From contig JABDPP010000355.1 in NCBI GenBank assembly GCA_013042765.1, forward strand, positions 1 to 10,041: 10,041 nucleotides of DNA, given 5' to 3'. The stretch is from Litoreibacter sp. (lineage in GTDB: Bacteria > Pseudomonadota > Alphaproteobacteria > Rhodobacterales > Rhodobacteraceae). Made by a program: the position numbers and the translations under genes. The notes beneath the pieces were generated by a model. The model had not been told where the DNA came from, made no database searches, and was given only the letters and a program-made list of their open reading frames with translations. Below are positions 1 through 5,715 of this stretch, one piece after another (position 1 is the first letter of the stretch; each line of letters opens with the position of its first letter).

Positions 1-281
1 CCGATTACGAGAACCACCCCTTTACCCTGCGACTTGTCACAACCGGCCGCGAGGTAGCCGTACGAGCTGATCAGGCCGCCACGGATGCGTTGCTGGAAGC
101 AGGGGTGCATGTGGATGTGAAATGCTCTGACGGACTCTGCGGTGTATGCAAATGCAGGGTTCTCGCCGGGCAAGTCGAACACCGCGATTTCGTCCTGTCA
201 CGCAAAGACCGCGAAACCGAGATGATCCTGTGCCAATCCCGCGCCCGCGATCCGGATGGAGTGCTGGAAATCGATCTCTGA
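1..281 (+). CDS. Oxidoreductase, C-terminal 2Fe-2S ferredoxin domain (5' truncated)
   Basis: The reading frame is open from base 3 and ends at TGA 279-281; the start lies left of the window. The visible 92 residues form a plant-type 2Fe-2S ferredoxin domain. The cluster ligands are visible as C-x4-C-x2-C (KCSDGLCGVCKC) followed about 29 residues later by the fourth Cys in ILCQSRA. The VEHRDFVLS segment and a short tail ending in EIDL are typical of the C-terminal ferredoxin domain of the PDR/VanB or carnitine/glycine-betaine oxygenase reductase families, where FMN or FAD and NAD(P)H domains precede it. Those reductases pass electrons from NAD(P)H to a Rieske-type oxygenase. The substrate cannot be told from this fragment, and the flavin domains are not visible, so the family call is inference. 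It converges on the next gene with only three bases between the stop codons. Confidence 0.85.
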   Translation, partial: DYENHPFTLRLVTTGREVAVRADQAATDALLEAGVHVDVKCSDGLCGVCKCRVLAGQVEHRDFVLSRKDRETEMILCQSRARDPDGVLEIDL

Positions 282-284
282 AGA

Positions 285-575
285 TCAGGTCCAGTTGGGC
301 AGATCGCCTCCCGGCAAGGCTTGGCGGGCCTGCATCGGCCTCGCGTAGTCGATCCCACGGCTGTCGCAGAAGGCAATGACCCAGGCATCGTCCATCATCA
401 GGAAATCCAGCACCGAGCCCAGAAAGGCCGGATCTCCAGCCTGCGCGCGGACATCATCGATCGAGGCCCCTGTCGAGTTCAGAAACACCGGTATCAAGTC
501 GTCGGAAGACGCTAGCCAGCCGAGTGCGTCAAGCGCAAGTTCCTGTGCTTGTTCAGATTGACCGTTGAGCGTCAT
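285..575 (-). CDS. DUF3572 family protein
   Basis: A 96-residue protein starting at ATG 575-573, preceded by a GGAG ribosome site about eight bases upstream, and ending at TGA 287-285. It matches my memory of the DUF3572 family of alphaproteobacteria: an N-terminal helical part (ALDALGWLAS), a central FLNSTGAS segment, the signature SVLDFLMMDDAWVIAFCD, and a conserved C-terminal RPMQARQALPGG. It is soluble, without signal peptide or membrane segment. No biochemical role is known to me. It lies downstream of the sigma-factor cassette on the same strand, 110 bases away, so it may be co-transcribed or have its own promoter; a TAATAA sequence on the minus strand (614-609) could be a -10 box. I am sure of the family, not of any function. 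Confidence 0.9.
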   Translation of the reverse strand: MTLNGQSEQAQELALDALGWLASSDDLIPVFLNSTGASIDDVRAQAGDPAFLGSVLDFLMMDDAWVIAFCDSRGIDYARPMQARQALPGGDLPNWT

Positions 576-608
576 TCCGGGTCTCCAGATCGGGATGCAG
601 GTGGGGGC

Positions 609-614
609 TTATTA
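609..614 (-). promoter_or_regulatory. Possible -10 box for the DUF3572 gene
   Basis: On the minus strand TAATAA stands about 33 bases before the DUF3572 start. A CTGGCC or TGGCCA element 18-19 bases further upstream is a poor -35. The sequence match alone is weak; the gene may simply be read from the upstream cassette. Confidence 0.2.
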
Positions 615-685
615 GCCGAACTGCATAAAGCTTGGCCAGACCCCTGAGCGACGATGCGCAGGATACGCAAGGGCGCGCGCAGGGT

Positions 686-1186
686 TCAGGGGCGTGGCTT
701 GCCGTCGCGACTCAGGCCGTCTTTCAGGCGCTGTGCATAGCGTGCACGCTCCTCGGGCGACATGGCGGCGATGCGGTCCAGCAAAAGCGAGCGCCCCACG
801 TCATGAAGCTCAATCATGCGGTCGCGCTGCAACTCGAACAATGCCTCGAGCTTCGCGGGATCATAGGGCTCTGCTATCAGCGCGCCTACAACGCGTGCCG
901 GAATCTGCCGCAACCTGTCGCCGTCCGGGACAGTCCGGGACCGTATTTCCTGACGAAACGCACGACCCAACTCACGTTGGTCGTTGCGGCCCAGCGCGCG
1001 CCCATAGGCGCCGATCGGCATAGTCCGCCCAATCTGCTCTGATCCATGCCCCGGGCCGCGATCGGAGAGCCGAGCCCCCAAAACCGCACCGACGACCAAC
1101 AGATTGAACCCCAGCGAGAGCACCAGAATGATGCGCATCCAAGGCCAACCGGATTTCTGCTTCGGTTTCGGGTTGTCAGCCATCAT
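686..1186 (-). CDS. Periplasmic heavy-metal sensor/resistance-like protein (CnrX/ZraP-like, Metal_resist)
   Basis: A 166-residue protein. A short basic cytoplasmic stretch (KPKQKSGWPW) is followed by one membrane segment at about residues 17-40 (MRIILVLSLGFNLLVVGAVLGARL). A periplasmic helical domain follows, rich in Arg/Glu and ending with the pattern LFELQRDRMIELHDVGRSLLLDRIAAMSPEERARYAQRL. This hairpin-of-helices layout fits the Metal_resist family (CnrX, ZraP, CpxP-like). Only two histidines (47, 128) and Met124 lie in plausible metal-binding places, so metal binding is uncertain. The start ATG 1186-1184 overlaps the stop of the upstream gene as ATGA and has AAGGA just upstream; a second ATG follows directly. 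Position after a sigma factor and a one-TM protein suggests a signal sensor that controls the anti-sigma factor, as CnrX does. That role is inferred from context. Confidence 0.75.
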   Translation of the reverse strand: MMADNPKPKQKSGWPWMRIILVLSLGFNLLVVGAVLGARLSDRGPGHGSEQIGRTMPIGAYGRALGRNDQRELGRAFRQEIRSRTVPDGDRLRQIPARVVGALIAEPYDPAKLEALFELQRDRMIELHDVGRSLLLDRIAAMSPEERARYAQRLKDGLSRDGKPRP

Positions 1187-1551
1187 GAAGTTCCTTCTTC
1201 AAAGAAGAGCGTGTCTGAGGCAAAGAAATCGCTGATTTCCACGTCCTCGTCGACCAGCCCCTGCAACTGTACCAACGTCGGATCCGAAAACCCGATGTAA
1301 ATGCCAACCATAACTGTCGCAGTCAGCCCCCCAATTATGGGCCACCCGCCCAGCGCCCCATGGATACGGGACCAGATTGGCGGAACAGTCCCAGGCAGCG
1401 TTTGAGCGGAGGGTTGGAGCCGGTGGGCATCCTCCAAGATCCGGGCCATCAATTTCTCAGAAGGTGCTGTCGTCTGCGCCCGGGCTTCCGCGAAGAGCGC
1501 GTCGAGTTCCGCCTCCGAGCCCGGTGCGGCTTTGTCATTCTGATCGGTCAT
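1183..1551 (-). CDS. Putative anti-sigma factor (single membrane segment)
   Basis: A 122-residue protein without a family I recognise by sequence. Residues 1-65 are predicted cytoplasmic and contain a helical stretch (SEAELDALFAEARA, then SEKLMARILEDAHRL). One membrane segment lies at about 71-88 (PIIGGLTATVMVGIYIGF). The last 34 residues are very acidic (LVDEDVEISDFFASDTLFFEEG) and would face the periplasm. It begins inside the sigma-factor gene (ATGA overlap) behind a strong ribosome site, AAGGAGGAG, 8-10 bases from ATG 1551-1549, and its stop overlaps the next start. A one-TM protein coupled to an ECF sigma gene is most simply its anti-sigma factor, comparable with CnrY. The zinc-binding H-x3-C-x2-C motif of classical zinc anti-sigma factors is absent; there is no cysteine at all. 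Function is inferred from position and topology. Confidence 0.65.
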   Translation of the reverse strand: MTDQNDKAAPGSEAELDALFAEARAQTTAPSEKLMARILEDAHRLQPSAQTLPGTVPPIWSRIHGALGGWPIIGGLTATVMVGIYIGFSDPTLVQLQGLVDEDVEISDFFASDTLFFEEGTS

Positions 1552-2123
1552 AGACCCAACTCCTCCTTCTTGTGTGAAAGGGCCGCGACGAGGCCCCGTT
1601 TCCCGCGAGCCGTCAGGCTTTCAACTGCCTCCACGTTGATGCCCAGTATCTCGCCAATCTCAGGATTGGACAGTCCCTCGATATGGCGCAGGATAACGGC
1701 CTGACGTTGCCGCTCCGGTAGGTTCGCCAAAGCAAGATCCAGAGCGGACTTCCGATCCGCCTGCATCAGGAGAACCTCGGCGTCGGGGCGCTCATCCGTT
1801 GGCTCCTCGATCTGGTCCAGTCCGATGTCACCGCGTTTACGCAACCTGTCGGTGCACAGATTGCTGGCGACGCGGAAAACCCATGTCGACAGCTTCGCTT
1901 CACCCTGCTGCCAGTCCGGCGCCATACGCCACAGCCGCAGCATCGCTTCCTGCACGACATCCTCGGCTTCGCTCCGATCTCCCAGCAGCCTGATGCAAAA
2001 ACTGAAAAGACGGGGGGCCAGACGCTGGGTGAGAAGCGCGGCGGCCTGTTGATCGCCATTGCAATAGAGGACCAGCAAAGCCTGATCGCTCAGTTCCAAA
2101 TCCTGATCCAGCGCCGTTTCCAT
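1548..2123 (-). CDS. ECF-type RNA polymerase sigma factor
   Basis: A 191-residue sigma-70 family protein with two domains. Sigma region 2 spans about residues 30-97, with the core-binding signature EAEDVVQEAMLRLW and the -10 recognition stretch LSTWVFRVASNLCTDRLRKR. Region 4 spans about 125-185, with LPERQRQAVILRHIEGLSNPEI and the helix-turn-helix EIGEILGINVEAVESLTARGK. Region 1 and region 3 are missing and no long C-terminal extension exists, which is the ECF (group 4) layout. The start ATG 2123-2121 lacks a clear Shine-Dalgarno sequence, though no better in-frame start is seen. It is the first of three coupled genes and lies 88 bases after the EF-hand gene. It probably directs core polymerase to a small envelope-stress or metal-response regulon, possibly including this cluster. 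The signal is unknown. Confidence 0.92.
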   Translation of the reverse strand: METALDQDLELSDQALLVLYCNGDQQAAALLTQRLAPRLFSFCIRLLGDRSEAEDVVQEAMLRLWRMAPDWQQGEAKLSTWVFRVASNLCTDRLRKRGDIGLDQIEEPTDERPDAEVLLMQADRKSALDLALANLPERQRQAVILRHIEGLSNPEIGEILGINVEAVESLTARGKRGLVAALSHKKEELGL

Positions 2124-2161
2124 GCTATCAAACGCTACCCGAGCCGCTTTTACTTCTCAAT

Positions 2162-2189
2162 CGGCCCCGTGACGCACGCCACGGAGCCG
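2162..2189 (-). repeat. Hairpin between EF-hand gene and sigma-factor gene
   Basis: On the minus strand CGGCTCCGTG and CACGGGGCCG pair over ten positions (one G-T wobble) around an eight-base spacer whose outer bases can pair too, leaving a four-base loop. It begins 22 bases after the EF-hand stop codon and ends 38 bases before the sigma start. No T-run follows on the minus strand, so it is not a classical terminator; it could weaken read-through, protect the upstream mRNA 3' end, or act as an operator. Confidence 0.5.
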
Positions 2190-2211
2190 TTTCTCACTTC
2201 AGGCCGGAGGC

Positions 2212-2682
2212 TCAGTCCCTGTGCCGACCGGGTCCATTCCGGAAGCGTTTCTTCATAGCGGCTTCAAATTCCTCTTTCGAGATACCCCCGCTCTGGTCTT
2301 CGTCCATCTTGTCGAACCTATTGGCAGCCCGATCAGCCGGTGGCGCAAGTTCCTCGGCGCTCAACAGGCCGTCTCCGTTTTCATCGCGGTGTTCCATCAT
2401 GCGGTCGATCCGACGGGTCAAGCGTTCCTGCATCCGAGCCTCGCCGCTCGCGATCAGTTCCTCCTTGCTGAGCAGGCCATCCGAATTCGCATCCGCCGAG
2501 GCGAAGCGCTCGCGGCCCCGGTTCTGCAGCTCTTCCTGGCTCAACTCGCCATTGCCATCCGCATCAATCGTTTCGAAATTGGCATGCCCACCCTGCCTGG
2601 CTTCGGCTGCTAATGGCATGAATACCAAGGCAACGCCGATCGCGATAAAGAGGGGCTTTGCGCTCGCTGTCGTCGGTTTCAT
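2212..2682 (-). CDS. Secreted/periplasmic four-EF-hand calcium-binding protein
   Basis: A 156-residue protein with a Sec signal peptide (about residues 1-28, hydrophobic core PLFIAIGVALVFMPLAA, likely cleavage after AEA). Four complete 12-residue EF-hand loops follow: D40-E51 (DADGNGELSQEE), D64-E75 (DANSDGLLSKEE), D100-E111 (DENGDGLLSAEE) and D127-E138 (DEDQSGGISKEE). Each has acidic or Asn residues at positions 1, 3 and 5, Gly at 6 and Glu at 12, so all four look able to bind Ca2+. I chose ATG 2682-2680 because AGGAG stands seven bases upstream and the signal peptide begins there; an in-frame ATG at 2697 has no good ribosome site. The tail is basic (KKRFRNGPGRHRD). It sits upstream of the sigma-factor genes on the same strand, so it may belong to their regulon or feed their signal; this link is inference. 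Confidence 0.88.
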   Translation of the reverse strand: MKPTTASAKPLFIAIGVALVFMPLAAEARQGGHANFETIDADGNGELSQEELQNRGRERFASADANSDGLLSKEELIASGEARMQERLTRRIDRMMEHRDENGDGLLSAEELAPPADRAANRFDKMDEDQSGGISKEEFEAAMKKRFRNGPGRHRD

Positions 2683-2791
2683 GGTTTTCTCCTGCATTGC
2701 GGGCCCTGCCTGTCAGCGCCCTGATACCCCTTCAAACGAAACCGACGCAGAATTCCGTCGCCGCAACTGTGATTATTTTTGCGACATCCCG

Positions 2792-2812
2792 CCGCAAGAC
2801 AGGCTGTCGCGG
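2792..2812 (+). repeat. Small hairpin in divergent promoter region
   Basis: CCGC-aa-GACA-ggc-TGTC-GCGG forms an eight-base-pair stem with a two-base bulge, 52 bases before the DUF983 start and 110 bases before the EF-hand start. The divergent spacer 2683-2864 holds the promoters for both genes. I see no convincing -35/-10 pair for either. The hairpin could be an operator or part of the DUF983 leader RNA. Confidence 0.3.
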
Positions 2813-2864
2813 TGCAAACCGGAAGAACATGGACTACCTCAGAGAGATAGAAGGTGGATTGAAC

Positions 2865-3272
2865 ATGGCGAAAGATACGGTGACAGAGCTTGAAGATCGC
2901 GACATGCGGCCTGCTGCGCTGCGTGGATGGCGGCGGAGATGCCCGTCCTGCGGGAACGGTCCGATGTTCAAGGGATACCTGTCTGTTCGCAAGGAATGCC
3001 CGGTCTGTAACGAGGCGCTACACCATCACCGCGCAGATGACGGCCCCGCCTACCTGACGATCCTGATTGTCGGGCATATCATGGCACCCCTGCTTTTGTG
3101 GACATTTTTCGAGTACGAACCCGATCCGTACACCGTTATCGCGATCTTTTCAGTCGGCTGCGTTGGCCTGTCCCTGTTCCTTTTGCCCCGGCTCAAAGGC
3201 ATGATTGTTGGCATACAATGGGCCAAGCGCATGCACGGATTTGGGCGTCAACCGAAGATGGATATCGGTTGA
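2865..3272 (+). CDS. DUF983 zinc-ribbon membrane protein
   Basis: A 135-residue inner-membrane protein. The N-terminal part carries a zinc-ribbon-like pair of CxxC motifs (RRRCPSCGNG at Cys26/Cys29, and ECPVCNEA at Cys45/Cys48), followed by the family signature ALHHHRADDGPAYLTILIVGH. Two membrane segments follow at about residues 62-81 and 89-107, then the conserved LPRLKGMIVGIQWAKRMHGFG. This matches DUF983 proteins of alphaproteobacteria closely in order and length. I chose ATG 2865 because AAGGTGG lies seven bases upstream and family members start about 20 residues before the first CxxC; ATG 2829 is an in-frame alternative with GGAAG close by. The role is not established; a metal-binding membrane function is plausible. 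The Nudix gene follows 31 bases later and is probably co-transcribed. Confidence 0.9.
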   Translation: MAKDTVTELEDRDMRPAALRGWRRRCPSCGNGPMFKGYLSVRKECPVCNEALHHHRADDGPAYLTILIVGHIMAPLLLWTFFEYEPDPYTVIAIFSVGCVGLSLFLLPRLKGMIVGIQWAKRMHGFGRQPKMDIG

Positions 3273-3303
3273 ACCTGCCGCCGGTCGGGGTAAGAGTAAC
3301 CCG

Positions 3304-3981
3304 ATGAGTGACACCCCGATCAGAGATGCCGCCAGTGTGGTGGTCTTGCGTGACGCCGCGACGGCTCCGAAAATCCTAATGGGGCAGCGCGGCAAATCCG
3401 CCGCCTTCATGCCAAACAAGTTCGTTTTCCCCGGCGGCGCGGTCGACCAGCAGGACCGCGATGTGGAATTGGCATCTCTTCCTGCCGAAATCTGCCGAGC
3501 CCGACTGGACCTGATGTCGGATGAAACGCTCTCGAATGCGATTCTCGCGGCTGCCGTTCGGGAAGTCTGGGAGGAAACCGGCCTGATCATGGGTGCGGCC
3601 TCTCCGCAGGCAGCACACGTCGAGGCCTCTGTCGACTGGCAGGGTTTCTTTGCCGGCGGGCACCTCCCCACGGCCGCAGGGCTGCGCTATTTCTTCCGCG
3701 CCATAACGCCACCAGGGCGTCCACGCCGCTTTGATGCGCGCTTCTTTCTCGCAGATGCCAACCACCTGATCGGAGATCTCGACGATTTCTCGAAGGCCAG
3801 CGACGAACTCAGCCATTTGCATTGGGTTCCTCTGAACGAGGCGCGCGACCTCGATCTTCCTTTCATAACCGAAGTCGTTCTGGCCGAGGTGGAAGCGCTG
3901 GCTGGCACGGATGCCCCTCCCAGCAGTGTTCCGTTCTTCAAGAACGATACAGCAGTCTCGCAGTTCATCCGCCTGGCCTGA
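3304..3981 (+). CDS. Nudix hydrolase (NUDT19-like, long insertion in Nudix region)
   Basis: A 225-residue soluble protein. The Nudix fold starts with ASVVVLRD and ILMGQRGK, then the substrate-side FPGGAVD (Gly44-Gly45). The catalytic helix is AAAVREVWEETGL, with the metal-binding Arg86-Glu87 and Glu90-Glu91. In a canonical Nudix box the glycine and the REUxEExGU part are about 14 residues apart; here about 40 residues separate them, an insertion (QQDRDVELASLPAEICRARL and on) typical of NUDT19/RP2-type enzymes, some of which cleave CoA or related diphosphates. The substrate here is not readable. ATG 3304 gives the expected N-terminus although its ribosome site is weak (GGGG TAAGAG). It follows DUF983 by 31 bases on the same strand and converges on the lytic transglycosylase gene with 30 bases between stops and no hairpin. 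Confidence 0.88.
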   Translation: MSDTPIRDAASVVVLRDAATAPKILMGQRGKSAAFMPNKFVFPGGAVDQQDRDVELASLPAEICRARLDLMSDETLSNAILAAAVREVWEETGLIMGAASPQAAHVEASVDWQGFFAGGHLPTAAGLRYFFRAITPPGRPRRFDARFFLADANHLIGDLDDFSKASDELSHLHWVPLNEARDLDLPFITEVVLAEVEALAGTDAPPSSVPFFKNDTAVSQFIRLA

Positions 3982-4011
3982 GTTTTCAGTCTGGTGAAGA
4001 ACTTTGCTGGC

Positions 4012-4845
4012 TCATCCAGTGTGGAACACGCAGCCGTCTGAAAACAACTCAGGCGGGGTCTTGCAGAGCGTCCGACTGACCCGCCATGCCGCCAGGATCT
4101 TGGGAATATAGGCCCGTGTCTCGTCATAAGGTGGCACGCCACCATATTTACGAACCGCACCCTCGCCAGCATTATATCCAGCCAAGGCCAGAAGGATGTC
4201 ACCATCAAACTCTTCGAGAAGCCACTCGAGATAGGTGACACCACCCTTGATGTTCTGGACCGGGTCGCTCGAGTCCTGAACACCAAATCGTTCGGCTGTC
4301 TCCGGAATCAGTTGCATCAGGCCCCGCGCACCCTTGTGGCTTTCAACCGAGACGCGCCCTCCCGATTCAACGGCAATGACCGCAAGCACCAGGGCTGGGG
4401 AAATGCGCTTTCCCAAGGTCTCGATCAGAATATCTGTTCCATGGCTGGCGGCAATCTTCCCAAGATCATCAAGACGCGGCGGAGGGAGCCCATCAGCTTC
4501 AGGCGCGTTTGCCACATGCGCAACCGCTTCGGAAAAGCGTCCCCGAACCGGCGTTTCCATAGATGGGGAAATCACGTTCCAGAACCACGCCATCTGCCCG
4601 TCAGCTTCCAGGACACCGGTTTCAGGAGCGTCCGGCTGCGGCTGGCGCACTGGCACAGGTTTCGCCGGTTTCTGGTCTGAAGGGCGTATCTGGATTGTAA
4701 TTTTCTTCTTGGTGCCTTTCGGAGGAGGACCGATTTTCCGGAACGTGAAATCGCCGCCAAACGCCGGATCGCTCGATTGCGCGATGGCGGGTTGAGGCAA
4801 CGCCACAACGCTGCACAGAAGTGCCGCTCTCAGAACTCTCGACAT
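4012..4845 (-). CDS. Lytic transglycosylase (SLT domain), secreted
   Basis: A 277-residue exported murein lytic transglycosylase, which cleaves peptidoglycan to leave 1,6-anhydromuramyl ends. A signal peptide (residues 1-22, LRAALLCSVVALPQPAIA, cleavage before QSS) starts at ATG 4845-4843; a longer frame from 4911 would place the signal internally, so I reject it. A Lys/Pro-rich linker (about 40-75) follows. The SLT domain covers about 138-250: LVLAVIAVESGG with catalytic Glu160, GARGLMQLIPETA, NIKGGVTYLEWLL, LALAGYNAGEGAVRKYGG and PPYDETRAYIPKI. Two C-terminal cysteines (261, 272) could form a disulphide. The linker and unassigned residues 80-135 are unlike Slt70. It sits beside the tad locus but points the other way, so a role in letting the pilus secretin cross the wall is possible but only suggested by position. 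Confidence 0.93.
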   Translation of the reverse strand: MSRVLRAALLCSVVALPQPAIAQSSDPAFGGDFTFRKIGPPPKGTKKKITIQIRPSDQKPAKPVPVRQPQPDAPETGVLEADGQMAWFWNVISPSMETPVRGRFSEAVAHVANAPEADGLPPPRLDDLGKIAASHGTDILIETLGKRISPALVLAVIAVESGGRVSVESHKGARGLMQLIPETAERFGVQDSSDPVQNIKGGVTYLEWLLEEFDGDILLALAGYNAGEGAVRKYGGVPPYDETRAYIPKILAAWRVSRTLCKTPPELFSDGCVFHTG

Positions 4846-5215
4846 AAGCCTGCCCGCCCGCCAAGTTATTTTCTTTTTCCCAGACTCGCAGAAATCAGAA
4901 AGAAAGGCCAATTATTCCGTATGATTTCGCACCAAACTGGTCCCGGAAACGGCTGTTTGGAAGCGAAGAATCCGGTTTCGGAGAAACTTTTTAAAAATTT
5001 TATCTATATTTTTCAGATATTTAAGCAAAATCCCGAAAGTTTATTTGATCGATCCAAAATTGCACCATTCGCGCCCAACTCTTGCCTGAATTGATCCGTT
5101 TATTGGCTTCATACCAACGCGGTGATGCGGAAGGAACAGAGGCCGGACACATCGCAACAAACGCTTAGGTGCACTTGGAAACTGAAACTGACTAAATCCT
5201 TTGGAGGGATACACA
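4846..5215. other. Divergent intergenic region with AT-rich island upstream of flp1
   Basis: This 370-base stretch holds the promoters of the lytic transglycosylase (leftward) and flp1 (rightward). Its middle is strikingly A/T-rich: 41 of 47 bases between 4984 and 5030 are A or T, including the palindrome TTTTTAAAAA (4988-4997), in an otherwise GC-rich neighbourhood. A small TTGG-cttcata-CCAA inverted repeat lies at about 5103-5117. I find no convincing -35/-10 pair and no coding sequence. The AT island could be an UP-like element or a binding site for a nucleoid-type regulator such as MucR/Ros; that is inference. Confidence 0.6.
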
Positions 5216-5437
5216 ATGAAACTTTTCGCTTTTGTAAAGAACTTCGCAAACGACGAATCCGGCGCAGTTACTGTTGACTGGGTTGTTCTGACCGCTGCCA
5301 TCGTTGGCCTGGGCCTTGCTGTTATGGCATCGGTTTCCACCGGCCTGGAAGATCTGTCCGGCGACATCGAGGGTCAGCTGACCGGTCAGACGATTGACGA
5401 CAGCTTCGCCACTGGCAACGTTCCGGCCGGCGAATAA
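5216..5437 (+). CDS. flp: Flp family type IVb pilin, first copy
   Basis: A 73-residue pilin precursor. A short basic leader (MKLFAFVKNFANDESG) ends at Gly16, the likely prepilin peptidase site, followed by AVTVDWVVLTAAIVGLGLAVMASV, the hydrophobic helix that packs into the pilus core. The remaining part is short, acidic and glycine-rich (GLEDLSGDIEGQLTGQ). Length and layout fit Flp/Fap pilins. Positions +5 and +6 after cleavage are Asp-Trp instead of the usual Glu-Tyr. ATG 5216 has GGAGGG seven bases upstream; a longer frame from 5201 starts upstream of that ribosome site and is rejected. A strong terminator follows at once, and many codons end in T compared with the second copy, consistent with high expression of a monocistronic major pilin. 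It lacks cysteines. Confidence 0.93.
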   Translation: MKLFAFVKNFANDESGAVTVDWVVLTAAIVGLGLAVMASVSTGLEDLSGDIEGQLTGQTIDDSFATGNVPAGE

Positions 5438-5463
5438 TACGCCGCCAGAAACAAACAGAATTC

Positions 5464-5494
5464 AGGCCGCATCAGAAATGATGCGGCCTTTTTT
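5464..5494 (+). terminator. Rho-independent terminator after flp1
   Basis: A perfect 11-base-pair stem (AGGCCGCATCA / TGATGCGGCCT) closed by the GNRA tetraloop GAAA, running into six T residues (5489-5494). It starts 26 bases after the flp1 stop codon. This is the clearest terminator in the window and separates the first pilin from the rest of the tad locus. Confidence 0.95.
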
Positions 5495-5715
5495 CTGTTT
5501 CGGATTCGATTCCGGATCCTGTCCGCCTGAGTTTAATGCAACGTCATTCATGACCGTGCCCTTCGGTTGCAAAGAACTGAGGTACTGTTTCCATTTTGGA
5601 TTTCAGTTTTTCGCCTCCGCGATCAAATGAACATATTCACGTCTTTTTTCACACCTAGCGTACAAGTTTAAGATCTGTTCACGAGTAGCGAACCCTTTGC
5701 CGTTGAGGAAAAGTG
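5495..5715 (+). promoter_or_regulatory. Upstream region of flp2
   Basis: About 220 bases between the flp1 terminator and flp2 with no plausible gene. It must hold the flp2 promoter if the terminator works, but I cannot point to a good -35/-10 pair. A near-palindrome CGGATTCGATTCCG lies just after the terminator (about 5501-5514). The octamer GTTCACGA at 5677-5684 recurs at 5961-5968, upstream of cpaB. GAGGA at 5705-5709 is the flp2 ribosome site. Confidence 0.4.

Noticed and set aside
632..1042. 136-residue open frame on the + strand
   Set aside because: It lies antisense to the Metal_resist gene, has no ribosome site or recognisable domain, and its composition is that of a high-GC shadow frame.
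2724..2757. GGAATTC and CGTTT on the minus strand as an ECF promoter for the EF-hand gene
   Set aside because: The boxes are only about 13 bases apart, shorter than the usual 16-17, and no matching pair is found before the sigma gene, so autoregulation cannot be read from it.
2309..2893. 194-residue open frame on the + strand over the EF-hand gene
   Set aside because: Antisense to four clear EF-hand loops; Ser/Arg-rich low-information translation.
3150..3671. 173-residue open frame on the - strand
   Set aside because: Antisense to DUF983 and Nudix motifs; no domain and no start signal.
3982..4011. Bidirectional terminator between the Nudix and transglycosylase genes
   Set aside because: The 30-base gap contains no stem worth calling.
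4777..5094. 105-residue open frame on the + strand running into the AT-rich island
   Set aside because: It starts antisense to the transglycosylase signal peptide and has no ribosome site or family; the AT-rich part is better read as regulatory DNA.
5394..5630. 78-residue open frame on the + strand after flp1
   Set aside because: It overlaps the end of flp1 and reads straight through a perfect terminator; no domain.
4846..5715. CtrA-type TTAA-N7-TTAA sites near the pilin genes
   Set aside because: TTAA words occur but none with the required seven-base spacing.
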